A stretch of 47,592 nucleotides of DNA from Caulobacter sp. GTDB lineage: Bacteria; Pseudomonadota; Alphaproteobacteria; Caulobacterales; Caulobacteraceae. Below are positions 35,125-43,921 of this stretch, piece by piece. The stretch covers positions 1 to 47,592 of the forward strand of contig JAUSMJ010000025.1 in the NCBI GenBank assembly GCA_030645575.1, read 5' to 3'. Position 1 is the first letter of the stretch; each line of letters opens with the position of its first letter. A model generated the notes under the pieces. It had not been told where the DNA came from. It ran no database searches and was given only the letters and a program-made list of their open reading frames with translations. Made by a program: the position numbers and the translations under genes.

Positions 35125-35379
35125 GTGAGTCAGGTCAAGTCGGTCAACGTCGAGATTTCCGTGGTCCTCGGGCGTTCGACGCTCCCGATGTCGCAGCTGC
35201 TGCGCATGGGACGCGGCGCGGTGATCCCGCTCGACGCCAAGGCCACCGACGAGGTGTGGATCCTGGCCAACAACCACCCCGTCGCGCGCGGCGAAATCCA
35301 GATCAACGACGACCGCATCAGCATCTCCGTGACCCGGGCCGCCGACGTCTACGACTTCATGGCCGGCGGCGTGGCGTAA
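35125..35379 (+). CDS. FliM/FliN-family flagellar motor switch protein (short)
   Basis: 84 aa from GTG 35125; an ATG at 35071 would give 102 aa but overlaps the lipB start region. The whole protein is one SPOA domain: [39 protein letters not shown] and the C-terminal [13 protein letters not shown]. FliN forms the C-ring that sets rotation direction. Members usually have an acidic N-terminal extension, missing here. It stands alone, not in a flagellar operon, so it may be an accessory FliN or the housekeeping copy; fliG lies at the right end of the window. Confidence 0.82.
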   Translation: MSQVKSVNVEISVVLGRSTLPMSQLLRMGRGAVIPLDAKATDEVWILANNHPVARGEIQINDDRISISVTRAADVYDFMAGGVA

Positions 35380-35609
35380 GGTTTTCGCGGTCGCGCGCGG
35401 TCGTAGGCTTCCATGCGGACCGTCAGTTCGTCCAGCCGGGGATGGGTCTGTGGCGACCGGCTGCTCTGAATCACCAACGCCAGCCGCGCGATCGCGCCCA
35501 GCTCATTGATCCTGTTGATCGCCGCTTCGTGCTCCAGGGCGGCGTGTTCGCTCATGGCCTGGGCGTGGAGGGCGTCCATCGCGCGGCGGCCGAGGCGGGG
35601 TTTGGTCAT
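35349..35609 (-). CDS. Small unrecognised helical protein, antisense-overlapping FliN-like gene
   Basis: 86 aa (MTKPRLGRRAMDALHAQAM...) with coding-like third-position GC content. It is mostly helical: ALEHEAAINRINELGAIARLAL then LDELTVRMEAYDRARP. A longer reading to 35891 is Arg/Pro-rich and non-coding in character. No clear ribosome site precedes the ATG. The last 31 nt are antisense to the end of the FliN-like gene. Function unknown; it may be a real small gene or chance. Confidence 0.45.
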   Translation of the reverse strand: MTKPRLGRRAMDALHAQAMSEHAALEHEAAINRINELGAIARLALVIQSSRSPQTHPRLDELTVRMEAYDRARPRKPYATPPAMKS

Positions 35610-36204
35610 GAAGGGGAGGGAGATTTCAGGCGCGGGTTCGCGATCCCGGCCGTCATCCGGCGAGGTTGGGGAGGTGGTGCGGCGCGCTCCGGTCTCGCCC
35701 GGATGTCTGTTGGGTAGGCTTGCGAGAGAGGGTGAGACCGTCACGCGCCGCGAAGTCCGTCTGGTCAGGAGCGACCGGTAGGCAGCGCTGTTGGCGCTTA
35801 GCCGGTTCAGCCCCTGGCGGGCGGGCGGCGTGCTGCGCCGTCCCGGACCGCGACGGTAACCCCCCGTCGCCTGCCCCCGCTCGAACCCCATCCCCGCCGC
35901 CGCAAGGTCGCATGGCCATACGCCCTCCCCATGCGGCGGGGATGGCTTGAGTATGGGGGCGGGTTGAGGGGGTGATGGACGGATTGTTTCGCGCGGTCGG
36001 ATATCTTGGGCGAACCCGTGGAAAATCAGAGAGTTGGACGCGGAGATACCAATTCACTCCTCGGGCAAACCTCGTCCGCGAGGGAGGGTGAGGTCCTCGA
36101 TCTCATGCGGACCGGGGTTTCGCGAGGCCCGGACGGAGCGTTCGCCGCAACCTTGGCGAGCGATGCCGGCCATGTTACTCCGGACCCGGGCGGGGAGTTT
36201 TTGC
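35610..36204. other. Gene-poor spacer with one palindrome
   Basis: About 595 nt with no convincing gene. It contains a perfect 13-bp inverted repeat, CCATCCCCGCCGC (35888-35900) and GCGGCGGGGATGG (35933-35945). It may be a terminator or a degenerate repeat. No promoter of good quality was recognised before the next gene at 36205. Confidence 0.5.
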
Positions 36205-36783
36205 ATGCAGGTGTTGTCGGCTATCCTCGGGTTGAGCCTGTTGCTGCAGGCTGACCCGACGGTGACGGGCGAAACCGTCGGGGCCCCTTCCGCGCCGATG
36301 GCGTCGCCGTCCATCACGACCGTGCGACTGCCGGCCGGAACCCGGATCGAGATCGAACTCGTCGATGGTCTCAGCTCCGGGACCAGCAGCCTTGGCGACC
36401 GGTTCGCCATCCAGCTGGTCGAACCGATCTCCATCGAAGGCAGTGTCGTCGTCGCCGGCGGCGCGACGGGCGAAGGTGAGGTCATCGATGTGGCTCGCGC
36501 CGGAATTGGCGGCAAGCAGGGCAAGCTGATCATTTCCGGACGTTTTCTGGACCTCGACGGACGCCGCGTGCGCATACGCGGCATGTCGTTGCTGGCCTCG
36601 GGGAAAAGCCGCGTCGATCTGGCCACCGGCCTGATGCTGACGCCCTACGTCGGCCTGGCCGCCGTGATTATCCCGGGCGGAGACATCGAGATACCGGCCG
36701 GAACGCGGGCCACCGCGCGGCTGGCCGAAGACGTGGAACTGCAAATCAACGCGACAACAGTGTCCGGGGGAGAAGTTGAATGA
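36205..36783 (+). CDS. Exported protein of unknown function
   Basis: 192 aa from ATG 36205 after a CGGGGAG ribosome site; an in-frame reading from 36034 adds a non-coding-like leader. Residues 1-20 (MQVLSAILGLSLLLQA) are a signal sequence. The mature part is beta-rich: PAGTRIEIELVDGLSSGTSS, LGDRFAIQLVEPI, VVVAGGATGEGEVI, then LMLTPYVGLAAVIIPGGDIEIPAGT. The pattern resembles small barrel or Ig-like envelope proteins that carry an adjustable-valued 'inf' set of loops; I recognise no family. Its TGA overlaps the next start (ATGA), so the two form an operon. Confidence 0.8.
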   Translation: MQVLSAILGLSLLLQADPTVTGETVGAPSAPMASPSITTVRLPAGTRIEIELVDGLSSGTSSLGDRFAIQLVEPISIEGSVVVAGGATGEGEVIDVARAGIGGKQGKLIISGRFLDLDGRRVRIRGMSLLASGKSRVDLATGLMLTPYVGLAAVIIPGGDIEIPAGTRATARLAEDVELQINATTVSGGEVE

Positions 36784-37328
36784 AGAAGTTTATGATTCTG
36801 GCGACGGGCGTCGCCCTCTCGCTGGCGCTTGGAACGTCCGGCTTCACGCAGGACGCACCGGCTCCGGCTCCGATGCCGGAAACCGCGCCGCCGCCGGAGG
36901 CGACCCCGGCGCCTGAAGCGGCGCCGGCCCCCGGCGAGACGGCCGCGCCCGCGCCGGCCGCGCCGGAAACGGGCCGCATCGTCTTCTTCCGGCCGGGCCG
37001 CCTGTCCGGCGCGATCTACACCTACTACATCGTCGAGACCGATGATGACGGCAAGCCGGCCAAGGATGCCCCCCGCCTGGGTGGTCTGCCCAATGGCGGC
37101 GCCTTCATCCTGGACGTCGAACCCGGTATCCACAGCTACAACATCACCGGGCCGATGGCGGTCAACAAGGCCGAGGACCGGCTGCGGCTGGAAGTCGAGC
37201 CCGGCGAAACCTACTACGTCGAACAGACGGTTCGCATGGGCCTCGTCACTGGCGGGTTCAGGCTGGTCCCGGGCGACGAAGCCCGCTTCAAGGCCTCCAA
37301 GGTGAAGCTGGACAAGGGCGCGAAGTAG
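36780..37328 (+). CDS. Exported DUF2846-family protein
   Basis: 182 aa. Signal peptide residues 1-23, then a Pro/Ala/Glu linker (residues 24-62) and a C-terminal domain beginning GRIVFFRPGRLSGAIYTYY, with LPNGGAFILDVEPGIHSYN and LRLEVEPGETYYVEQTV. This matches DUF2846, found in outer-membrane-associated or lipoprotein-like proteins. Translationally coupled to the preceding exported protein. Role unknown, probably envelope. Confidence 0.85.
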   Translation: MKKFMILATGVALSLALGTSGFTQDAPAPAPMPETAPPPEATPAPEAAPAPGETAAPAPAAPETGRIVFFRPGRLSGAIYTYYIVETDDDGKPAKDAPRLGGLPNGGAFILDVEPGIHSYNITGPMAVNKAEDRLRLEVEPGETYYVEQTVRMGLVTGGFRLVPGDEARFKASKVKLDKGAK

Positions 37329-37382
37329 AAGCGCTTCCACGGGAGCCGGGCGCTCAAGGACGGCGTCGCGACGCCTCTCTGT

Positions 37383-37420
37383 CCCACTCCCCTTCCTTCC
37401 CCAGGAGGAAGGGGAGTGGG
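37383..37420. terminator. Strong hairpin after the DUF2846 gene
   Basis: CCCACTCCCCTTCCT (37383-37397) and AGGAAGGGGAGTGGG (37406-37420) form a perfect 15-bp stem with an 8-nt loop. It lies 54 nt after the stop. There is no U-tract, so it may be a factor-assisted terminator or a degenerate copy of the CTTCTCCC repeat. A second pair, ATCTCATG (37426-37433) with CATGAGAT (37468-37475), follows. Confidence 0.6.
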
Positions 37421-37512
37421 CCTTGATCTCATGCGGGCCAGCCTGGCCCGTCCGGCGATCGTCTCGCCATGAGATGAAGGGCGGGGTGGGGGCTCAATGA
37501 ACGGGGAAAACC

Positions 37513-37803
37513 ATGAAAGCTTATCTGGTGCTCGACTTTACGATCAACGACCTACCCGGCTTCATCCCATACATCGACGCGATCCCCGCCCACATCGAAC
37601 GGCATGGCGGCCGCTACATCGTCCGGGGCGTCGAGCCGACCATCATCGAAGGCGACTGGACGCCGCAGCGCCTGGTGATCCTTGAGTTCCCCGACCGCGC
37701 CAGCGCCGAGGCATTCCTGGGCGATCCGGATATCCAGGACCTGTTCAAGGTTCGGCACACGACCACGACGAGCCGGCTCGTGCTGGTGGATGGGTGCATC
37801 TAG
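37513..37803 (+). CDS. DUF1330 family protein
   Basis: 96 aa, the usual length. It contains YLVLDFTINDLPGFIPYID, HGGRYIVRGVEPTIIEGDW, RLVILEFPDRASAEAF, all typical of DUF1330, a ferredoxin-like alpha/beta-barrel dimer fold related to EthD/ABM proteins. The physiological role is not established. It stands alone with a GGGGAAAAcc start region. Confidence 0.93.
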   Translation: MKAYLVLDFTINDLPGFIPYIDAIPAHIERHGGRYIVRGVEPTIIEGDWTPQRLVILEFPDRASAEAFLGDPDIQDLFKVRHTTTTSRLVLVDGCI

Positions 37804-37857
37804 GGGCTCACGCCATGAAGCCAGAAATAGCCCCGTCATCCTGGGCCTTGTGCCTGT

Positions 37858-37998
37858 TTAGACCGGAGACAAGGTGGACGGGTGTTCGGGGACATGGAGG
37901 ACGGTTTTGACGGTGTTCTGGCGCAGATCGACCTGCGCCAGAACATGGCTTCGATAGCAGAGGTCGTAGAGGCCGTCGGTGTCGGTGGTCCGCTGACC
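37858..37998 (-). pseudogene. Possible protein remnant with a 12-bp hairpin
   Basis: The minus strand has a coding-like open frame ending TAA at 37858-37860: TTDTDGLYDLCYRSHVLAQV, then DLRQNTVKTVLHVPEHPSTL, SPV. Codon third positions are mostly G/C, and there is no start codon in the frame before it merges with the 3' end of the GNAT gene. Within it lies GTTCTGGCGCAG (37915-37926) with CTGCGCCAGAAC (37933-37944), a perfect 12-bp hairpin. I do not recognise the protein; it could be a tail of a lost gene or part of a dispersed repeat. Confidence 0.35.
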
Positions 37999-38438
37999 TA
38001 ACGGCCTGGCTGGCCGAACGTGTAGAAGACCCGGCCGCCAGCAGGGCCGGGCTCCAGGCGGTCGATCTTCATGCCCAGCCTTTCATAGAAGGCGCGAGCG
38101 CGTTGGTTGTCTGGCTGGGTGGCGAGCCAGAAGCCGTTCGGCAGCCGCCGCCTGGCCACGTCGAAGAGCGCGCCGCCGATGCCAAGTCCCTGCGCGTCAG
38201 GCGCGATAAACAGCTGATCGAGGCGTTGCTCGGACGGGGCGAGAGCAAGGAAACCCACGAGTCTTCCGTTCGACTCGGCGACGGTAATCTCCCATCGCTC
38301 GGCAAGGTCTCGCGGTACGCGCGCGATCAACACGGCCTTGGTGACCACCGGCTGCTCAAGCCCGATCGATGACCAGCTCTCGAACCAAAGCTCGGCCAGA
38401 GCGGCTTCGTCGCCGGGTTCGTAAGGTCGCAGGTTCAT
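37998..38438 (-). CDS. GNAT-family N-acetyltransferase
   Basis: 146 aa from ATG 38438 (MNLRPYEPGDEAALAELWFES). The acetyl-CoA loop is IAPDAQGLGIGGALFDVARR (Q/RxxGxG/A at about residues 78-97), followed by NGFWLATQPDNQRARAFYERLGM, the typical beta-5/alpha-4 end. Substrate unknown. A longer reading to 38534 overlaps the upstream pccB end and is unlikely. Confidence 0.9.
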   Translation of the reverse strand: MNLRPYEPGDEAALAELWFESWSSIGLEQPVVTKAVLIARVPRDLAERWEITVAESNGRLVGFLALAPSEQRLDQLFIAPDAQGLGIGGALFDVARRRLPNGFWLATQPDNQRARAFYERLGMKIDRLEPGPAGGRVFYTFGQPGR

Positions 38439-38503
38439 GACTGTGGAGTATCGCAACCTCGGCCAGGGGGGACACGCACTGAAGTGCATGTCCCCGCGCG
38501 CGC

Positions 38504-40036
38504 CTACAGCGGAATATTGTCGTGCTTCTTCCACGGGTTGCTGAGCTGCTTGCCCTTGAGCGAGCGCAGCGCCCGCACGATCCGGCGACGCGTGCCGTGC
38601 GGCTTGATCACGTCGTCGATGTAGCCGCGGCTGGCGGCAACGAAGGGGTTGGCGAAGCGGTCCTTGTATTCGGCCTCTCTCGCCGCCAGGGCCTGCGGGT
38701 CGTTCATCTCGGCGCGAAAGATGATCTCCACCGCCCCCTTGGCGCCCATGACCGCGATCTCGGCCGTCGGCCAGGCGTAGTTGACGTCGCCGCGCAGGTG
38801 TTTGGAGCTCATCACGTCATAGGCGCCGCCATAGGCCTTGCGGGTGATCACCGTAACCTTGGGCACCGTGGCCTCGGCATAGGCGAACAGCAGCTTGGCC
38901 CCGTGTTTGATCAGGCCGCCGTACTCCTGCTTGGTCCCGGGCATGAAGCCCGGCACGTCGACCAGGGTGATGATCGGGATGTTGAAGGCGTCGCAGAAGC
39001 GCACGAACCGGGCGGCCTTGCGGCTGGAGTCGATGTCCAGAACCCCGGCCAGCACCTGCGGCTGGTTGGCCACGATGCCGACGCTCTCGCCGTCCATGCG
39101 CGCGAAACCGCAGATGATGTTCTTGGCCCACTCGCTTGAGATTTCAAAGAAATCCGCCTCATCGACAATCTTGAGGATCAGCTCCTTCATGTCGTAGGGC
39201 TTGTTCGGATTGGCCGGGATCAGGGTGTCGAGACTCATCTCGTCGCGGAACGGCTCGTCGAAACTCTCGCGCGGCTCGGCCTTGGCCCGGTTGGAGCTGG
39301 GCAGGAAGTCGACCAGCCGGCGAACCTGGGTCATGGCCTCCAGATCGTTGTCGAACGCGCCCTCGGCGACCCCCGATTTCGCGGCGTGAACCCGGGCGCC
39401 GCCCAGTTCCTCGGCCGTGACGATCTCGTTGGTCACCGTCTTGACCACGTCCGGGCCGGTGACGAACATGTAGCTGGTGTCCTTCACCATGAAGATGAAG
39501 TCGGTCATGGCCGGCGAATAGACGTCGCCGCCGGCGCAGGGGCCCATGATCACGCTGATCTGCGGCACCACGCCCGAGGCCAGCACGTTTTCGAGGAAGA
39601 TGTCGGCATAGCCGGCCAGGCTGTCGACGCCCTCCTGGATGCGCGCGCCGCCCGCGTCGAACAGGCCGATGACCGGGGCCCCGACCTTCATCGCCTGGCG
39701 CTGCACCTTGACGATCTTCTGCGCGTGCGCGCCGCTAAGCGAACCGCCGAAGACCGTGAAATCCTTGGAGAAAACGTAGACGACCTTGCCGTTGATCGTA
39801 CCCCAGCCGGTGACCACGCCGTCGCCGGGGACGCGCTGGTCCTGCATGCCGAAGTCGTGGCTGCGGTGTTCGACGAACATGTCGAACTCCTCGAAGCTGT
39901 CCTCGTCGAGCAGCAGGTCGATGCGCTCGCGGGCGGTCAGTTTGCCCTTGGCGTGCTGGCTGGCCACGCGCTTGGCGCCGCCGCCGGCCCGCGCCTGCTC
40001 GCGGCGCTTCTCGAGTTCATCCAGAATGTGCTGCAC
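38504..40036 (-). CDS. pccB: Propionyl-CoA carboxylase, carboxyltransferase (beta) subunit
   Basis: 510 aa, standard for the family. Two crotonase-like carboxyltransferase halves are visible: the N half with [33 protein letters not shown] and [14 protein letters not shown], and the C half with [24 protein letters not shown] and [16 protein letters not shown]. The ending [28 protein letters not shown] is typical of PccB. With biotinylated PccA it makes methylmalonyl-CoA. The alpha subunit is not in the window. Confidence 0.94.
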   Translation of the reverse strand: MQHILDELEKRREQARAGGGAKRVASQHAKGKLTARERIDLLLDEDSFEEFDMFVEHRSHDFGMQDQRVPGDGVVTGWGTINGKVVYVFSKDFTVFGGSLSGAHAQKIVKVQRQAMKVGAPVIGLFDAGGARIQEGVDSLAGYADIFLENVLASGVVPQISVIMGPCAGGDVYSPAMTDFIFMVKDTSYMFVTGPDVVKTVTNEIVTAEELGGARVHAAKSGVAEGAFDNDLEAMTQVRRLVDFLPSSNRAKAEPRESFDEPFRDEMSLDTLIPANPNKPYDMKELILKIVDEADFFEISSEWAKNIICGFARMDGESVGIVANQPQVLAGVLDIDSSRKAARFVRFCDAFNIPIITLVDVPGFMPGTKQEYGGLIKHGAKLLFAYAEATVPKVTVITRKAYGGAYDVMSSKHLRGDVNYAWPTAEIAVMGAKGAVEIIFRAEMNDPQALAAREAEYKDRFANPFVAASRGYIDDVIKPHGTRRRIVRALRSLKGKQLSNPWKKHDNIPL

Positions 40037-40147
40037 GCCGTCATTCCCCTTGCGTCGAACCCGGACGGGTTAAAGGCGTGACCGCACCATGACAAGCCTG
40101 CCGGAAGGTCAGTCGGGCGCGGGGGCCGTCGGATGCTCCCCCTGGCC

Positions 40148-40235
40148 AATTCGGTGACAGTTTACGAATTCGCTCCCCGAACCCCGACATCCCCGCCGAC
40201 GACCGCCCGGCGAATTCGTAAACTGTCACCGAATT
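40148..40235. repeat. 26-nt inverted repeat, arms overlap the ATP12 stop codon
   Basis: Perfect inverted arms 40148-40173 and 40210-40235 (AATTCGGTGACAGTTTACGA then complement) with a 36-nt GC-rich loop. The sequence is AT-richer than its surroundings, which marks it as foreign. GGTGACAGTTTACG is a repeat core I associate with REP elements mobilised by RAYT-type transposases in proteobacteria (family memory, not checked). The right arm supplies the last codons and the TGA of the neighbouring ATP12 gene. Confidence 0.85.
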
Positions 40236-40951
40236 AGAGCCCCGAACCAGCGTTCCAGCAGCACCGCCTCGGCCAGGCGGCCTTCGGTGCGCAGGGCGGC
40301 CTCGGCGTCGATGCCCCAGAGGCGTTCCTGGAAGGCCTCGTCGAGGCGGGCCAGGTCGTGGGCCTGCTGGCCGGTCAGCCGGCCGCGCCGCAGGGCCAGG
40401 GCCAGCACGGCCGAGCCCAGCAGGCCGGCGGCGTGGGCCAGTCCGGTCAGGGCGAAGTCGTCGAGATCGAGGGCCAGGGCCCTGACCCGGGCCAGCGAGG
40501 CCGCCGGCTGTTCGCGGTGGATCACGCCGGTGGTCGGCTCCAGCGCCACGCCGAGCTCGGCCCTGGCCCAGTCCAGCAGCGGGTCCCAAGCCGCGGCCTG
40601 TTGCGCGACCAGCTCGCGCGGCCCCTCGGCGCGGTAGCAGATGAGGTCAGAGCCGGCGTAGCGGGCGATCTCGTCGGCCACCGCCTCGCGCGCCGCGGCG
40701 ATCTTCTCCAGCGCCGTCCAGGCCAGCCGCACGGCCGGCATGGAGACCATGACGATATGCGGGTCCTGGGCGTCCCACTCCTCGGCCGCCAGGGCCGCCA
40801 GGCCGGGCGTCGGCAGCACCAGCGCCGCGCCGCCCGGGGCCTTCGGCACGCGGCCGTCCAGCAGCACCGCGTGGCCCTCCGGCCCCGCCGCCACCGTCAC
40901 GGCGCGATAGAACCTGCGCGGATGCTGGACCCCGTCTCCCTTGCCGGTCAC
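40226..40951 (-). CDS. ATP12-family F1-ATPase assembly chaperone
   Basis: 241 aa from GTG 40951, which has a good AGGAG ribosome site; longer readings are Pro/Arg-rich and non-coding. The domain contains RRFYRAV, VLLDGRVPKAPGGAALVLPT, AEEWDAQ, SDLICYRAEGPRELVAQQ, WDPLLDWA and ATTGVIHRE-like text, all typical of ATP12. It binds the F1 alpha subunit during assembly. Its last three residues and stop lie in a repeat arm, so the native C-terminus was probably altered by the insertion. Between hdaA and pccB. Confidence 0.88.
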   Translation of the reverse strand: MTGKGDGVQHPRRFYRAVTVAAGPEGHAVLLDGRVPKAPGGAALVLPTPGLAALAAEEWDAQDPHIVMVSMPAVRLAWTALEKIAAAREAVADEIARYAGSDLICYRAEGPRELVAQQAAAWDPLLDWARAELGVALEPTTGVIHREQPAASLARVRALALDLDDFALTGLAHAAGLLGSAVLALALRRGRLTGQQAHDLARLDEAFQERLWGIDAEAALRTEGRLAEAVLLERWFGALIR

Positions 40952-41088
40952 GCTGTCGCTCCTGCCGCGCGACGGAAGCGCCGCGCCCGGTCGTGCAAGT
41001 GGCGTAACCGCCCGGTCAGCGCAAGGCGGCGGCGTCCTGGCGTCGCCGAACGGACCGCTGTTTCCCGACCGTCCCGGCGTGCGCCGGC

Positions 41089-41745
41089 TCATTCGTCGAA
41101 CAGGTCGGTCGTCTCTTCCAGCACCTCGCGGGCCAGGGCGCGGTTGACCGGCCGGCCCTGTTCGGCGGCGGCCTCGTCGAGCCGGGCGACCAGGGCGCGG
41201 GCGGCGGCGACCGACCGCTCCATGCGGCGCAGCAGGAATTCGTAGAGGTCCGGCGCGGCGCGGATGTGCTTCTCGCGCAGCAGGGCCTCGAGCACGGCGA
41301 TCAGCAGGGCGTCGTCGGGCGGGCCGATCTCGGCCACGGTCAGGGCGTTCAGCCGCGAGCGCAGGTCGGGCAGGGCGGCGGGCCAGGCCGCCGGCCGCGT
41401 CCTGGCGGTCAGCAGCAGGCCGCCATCGGCCGGCGCGCGGTTGATCAGGTGAAACAGCGCCTCGTCGCCGACCTGGTCGGCGTCCTCGACCAGCACCGGG
41501 CGGCCTTCGCCGCCGCCGCCGGGTTCATAACGCACGGCGCCGGCCCGCTCGGCCCAGATCGTCGCCAGGTGAGTCTTGCCCGCGCCCTCCGGCCCGACCA
41601 GCGCCAGGGCCCCGCCGGGCCAGCGCGGCCAGGCCTCGACCAGCGCCACGGCCTGGTCATTGGCCGCCGACGTCGCGAACGCCGCCCGCGTGAACACGGG
41701 CCGGCTGGCGAGGCGCAGGCTGAGCTGTCGGGCGCGGACGGTCAC
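41089..41745 (-). CDS. hdaA: DnaA-inactivator HdaA (Hda-type AAA+ protein)
   Basis: 218 aa. Near the N-terminus QLSLRL (residues 7-12) is a beta-clamp-binding motif. Then VGPEGAGKTHLATIW (Walker A, about 50-64) and PVLVEDADQVGDEALFHLIN (Walker B) are followed by DLRSRLNAL, the DnaA/Hda box VII-like arginine segment. It stimulates hydrolysis of DnaA-bound ATP once the clamp is loaded, preventing reinitiation; in Caulobacter it is HdaA. ATP12 begins 137 nt downstream on the same strand. Confidence 0.93.
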   Translation of the reverse strand: MTVRARQLSLRLASRPVFTRAAFATSAANDQAVALVEAWPRWPGGALALVGPEGAGKTHLATIWAERAGAVRYEPGGGGEGRPVLVEDADQVGDEALFHLINRAPADGGLLLTARTRPAAWPAALPDLRSRLNALTVAEIGPPDDALLIAVLEALLREKHIRAAPDLYEFLLRRMERSVAAARALVARLDEAAAEQGRPVNRALAREVLEETTDLFDE

Positions 41746-41860
41746 GGGGTGAGTTTACCATGCGGCGAGGCGTGCGCGAGGGCAGGGCGCGGCGGGGGCG
41801 GGGATAGGGAGGTCGGGGCTGTGGACGGTTTGCCGCCGAAAGGTGAGACCTCACCCGCGT

Positions 41861-42023
41861 TTCCTTCTCCCCTCGAGGGAGAAGGTGGCGGTCGGAGACT
41901 GCCGGATGAGGGGCCGCGCCGGCTTGTCAGCGGTGGGTGGGCCGGATGATGCCTGAAAACGTCAGCGCGGCCCCTCATCCGACCTGCTTCGCAGGCCACC
42001 TTCTCCCTCGAGGGGAGAAGGAA
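41861..42023. repeat. Palindromic repeat doublet between hdaA and aspS
   Basis: Outer arms 41861-41888 and 41996-42023 are 28-nt perfect inverted copies (TTCCTTCTCCCCTCGAGGGA...). Inner arms 41903-41919 (CGGATGAGGGGCCGCGC) and 41965-41981 form a second 17-nt perfect pair. Same family and layout as 27332-27454. It sits between divergently transcribed hdaA and aspS, so transcripts of aspS might begin inside or beyond it. Confidence 0.9.
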
Positions 42024-42127
42024 GCCGTAAGGTAGACTCCCGCCCCTGAACCTTGACAATCCGAGGGACGCATGCGCCCTTCCGCGCCTCCGAAATTCGC
42101 CCCCGAACGACTGAAAACGATCAGCAA

Positions 42128-43909
42128 ATGCACGCCTATCGCACCCATACCTGCGGCCAGCTGCGCGCCGCCGACACCGGCGCCGCCGTTCGCCTGTCCG
42201 GCTGGATCCATCGCAAGCGCGACCATGGCGGGCTGGTGTTCGTCGATCTGCGCGACCACTACGGCCTGACCCAGCTGGTCATCGGCCCGACGACGCCGGG
42301 CTTTGACCTGATCGAACGCATCCGCACCGAGAGCGTCATCCGCGTCGATGGCGCGGTCGTGGCGCGGTCGAGCGACACCATCAACCCGGGCCTGCCGACC
42401 GGCGAGGTCGAGATTCATGTGACCGGCGTCGAGGTCCTGTCGGAAGCGGCCGAGCTGCCGTTGCCGGTGTTCGGCGAGCCCGACTATCCCGAGGAGCTGC
42501 GGCTCAAGCACCGCTATCTCGACCTGCGCCGCGAGACGCTGCACAGGAACATCGTGCTGCGGTCGAAGGTGATCCACTCGATCCGCCACCGCATGGTCGG
42601 CCAGGGCTTCCTCGAGTACCAGACGCCGATCCTGACGGCCTCCTCGCCGGAGGGCGCGCGCGACTTCCTCGTGCCCTCGCGCCTGCATCCGTCGAAGTTC
42701 TATGCGCTGCCCCAGGCGCCGCAGCAGTTCAAGCAGCTGCTGATGGTCAGCGGCTTTGACCGCTACTTCCAGATCGCGCCCTGCTTCCGCGACGAGGACC
42801 TGCGCGCCGACCGCAGCCTGGAATTCTACCAGCTCGACGTCGAGATGAGCTTCGTGACGCAAGAGGACGTGTTCGCGGCCATCGAGCCGGTGATGCATGG
42901 GGTGTTCGAGGAGTTCGCGGCCGGCAAGCCGGTGACCCCGTACCCGTTCCCGCGCATCGCCTACGCCGACGCCATCGCCTGGTACGGCAGCGACAAGCCC
43001 GACACCCGCAACCCGATCAGGATGGCCGACGTCTCGGAAAGCTTCCGCGGCGGGGGCTTTGGCCTGTTCGCCAGGATCCTCGACGCCGACGCCAAAAACG
43101 CCGTCTGGGCCGTGCCCGCGCCGGGCGGCGGATCGCGCGCCTTCTGCGACCGCATGAACAGCTGGGCCCAGGGCGAGGGCCAGCCGGGCCTGGGCTACAT
43201 CTTCTGGAGCGAGGACCAGGGCGGCTGGGGCGGCCCGATCGCCAAGAACCTCGGCGCCGACCAGACCCAGACGCTGATGGAAGCTCTCGGCCTGAAGGCC
43301 GGCGACGCCGCCTTCTTCGTCGCGGGCGATCCCAAGGTCTTCTACAGGTTCGCCGGCTCGGCCCGCACCCGCGTGGGGACGGAGCTGAAGCTGATCGACG
43401 AGAACCGCTTCGAGTTCTGCTGGATCGTCGACTTCCCGATGTTCGAGTGGAGCGAGGAGGAGAAGAAGGTCGACTTCTCCCACAACCCCTTCTCGATGCC
43501 GCAGGGCGGGATGGAGGCGCTGCAGACGCAGGATCCGCTGTCGATCCTGGCCTACCAGTACGACATCGTCTGCAACGGCTACGAGCTGTGCTCGGGCGCG
43601 ATCCGCAACCACAAGCCCGAGATCATGCTCAAGGCGTTCGACATCGCCGGCTATGGCGCGAACGTCGTCGAGGAGCAGTTCGGCGGCATGCTGAACGCGT
43701 TCCGCTATGGCGCGCCGCCGCACGGGGGCCTGGCGCCCGGCATCGACCGCATCGTCATGCTGCTGGCCGGCCAGACGGCGATCCGCGAGGTGATCGCCTT
43801 CCCGCTGAACCAGCAGGGCCAGGATCTGTTGATGAGCGCGCCGTCAGAAGTGTCGGAGAAGCAGCTGAAAGAGCTGCACATTCGCCTGGCGCCGCCGATC
43901 AAGGGCTGA
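42128..43909 (+). CDS. aspS: Aspartate--tRNA ligase
   Basis: 593 aa from ATG 42128 ([18 protein letters not shown]), the standard bacterial N-terminus; a reading from 42053 adds unconserved residues. The OB-fold anticodon domain (1-105) contains [19 protein letters not shown]. The class II catalytic core has motif 2 [18 protein letters not shown], the GAD insertion (about 280-420), and motif 3 [13 protein letters not shown] with [11 protein letters not shown]. It charges tRNA-Asp. Full length and intact. Confidence 0.97.
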   Translation: MHAYRTHTCGQLRAADTGAAVRLSGWIHRKRDHGGLVFVDLRDHYGLTQLVIGPTTPGFDLIERIRTESVIRVDGAVVARSSDTINPGLPTGEVEIHVTGVEVLSEAAELPLPVFGEPDYPEELRLKHRYLDLRRETLHRNIVLRSKVIHSIRHRMVGQGFLEYQTPILTASSPEGARDFLVPSRLHPSKFYALPQAPQQFKQLLMVSGFDRYFQIAPCFRDEDLRADRSLEFYQLDVEMSFVTQEDVFAAIEPVMHGVFEEFAAGKPVTPYPFPRIAYADAIAWYGSDKPDTRNPIRMADVSESFRGGGFGLFARILDADAKNAVWAVPAPGGGSRAFCDRMNSWAQGEGQPGLGYIFWSEDQGGWGGPIAKNLGADQTQTLMEALGLKAGDAAFFVAGDPKVFYRFAGSARTRVGTELKLIDENRFEFCWIVDFPMFEWSEEEKKVDFSHNPFSMPQGGMEALQTQDPLSILAYQYDIVCNGYELCSGAIRNHKPEIMLKAFDIAGYGANVVEEQFGGMLNAFRYGAPPHGGLAPGIDRIVMLLAGQTAIREVIAFPLNQQGQDLLMSAPSEVSEKQLKELHIRLAPPIKG

Positions 43910-43921
43910 CCCGGGCTGGGC

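Noticed and set aside
42053..42081. TTGACA at 42053-42058 as an aspS promoter
   Set aside because: No acceptable -10 element lies at 16-18 nt spacing.
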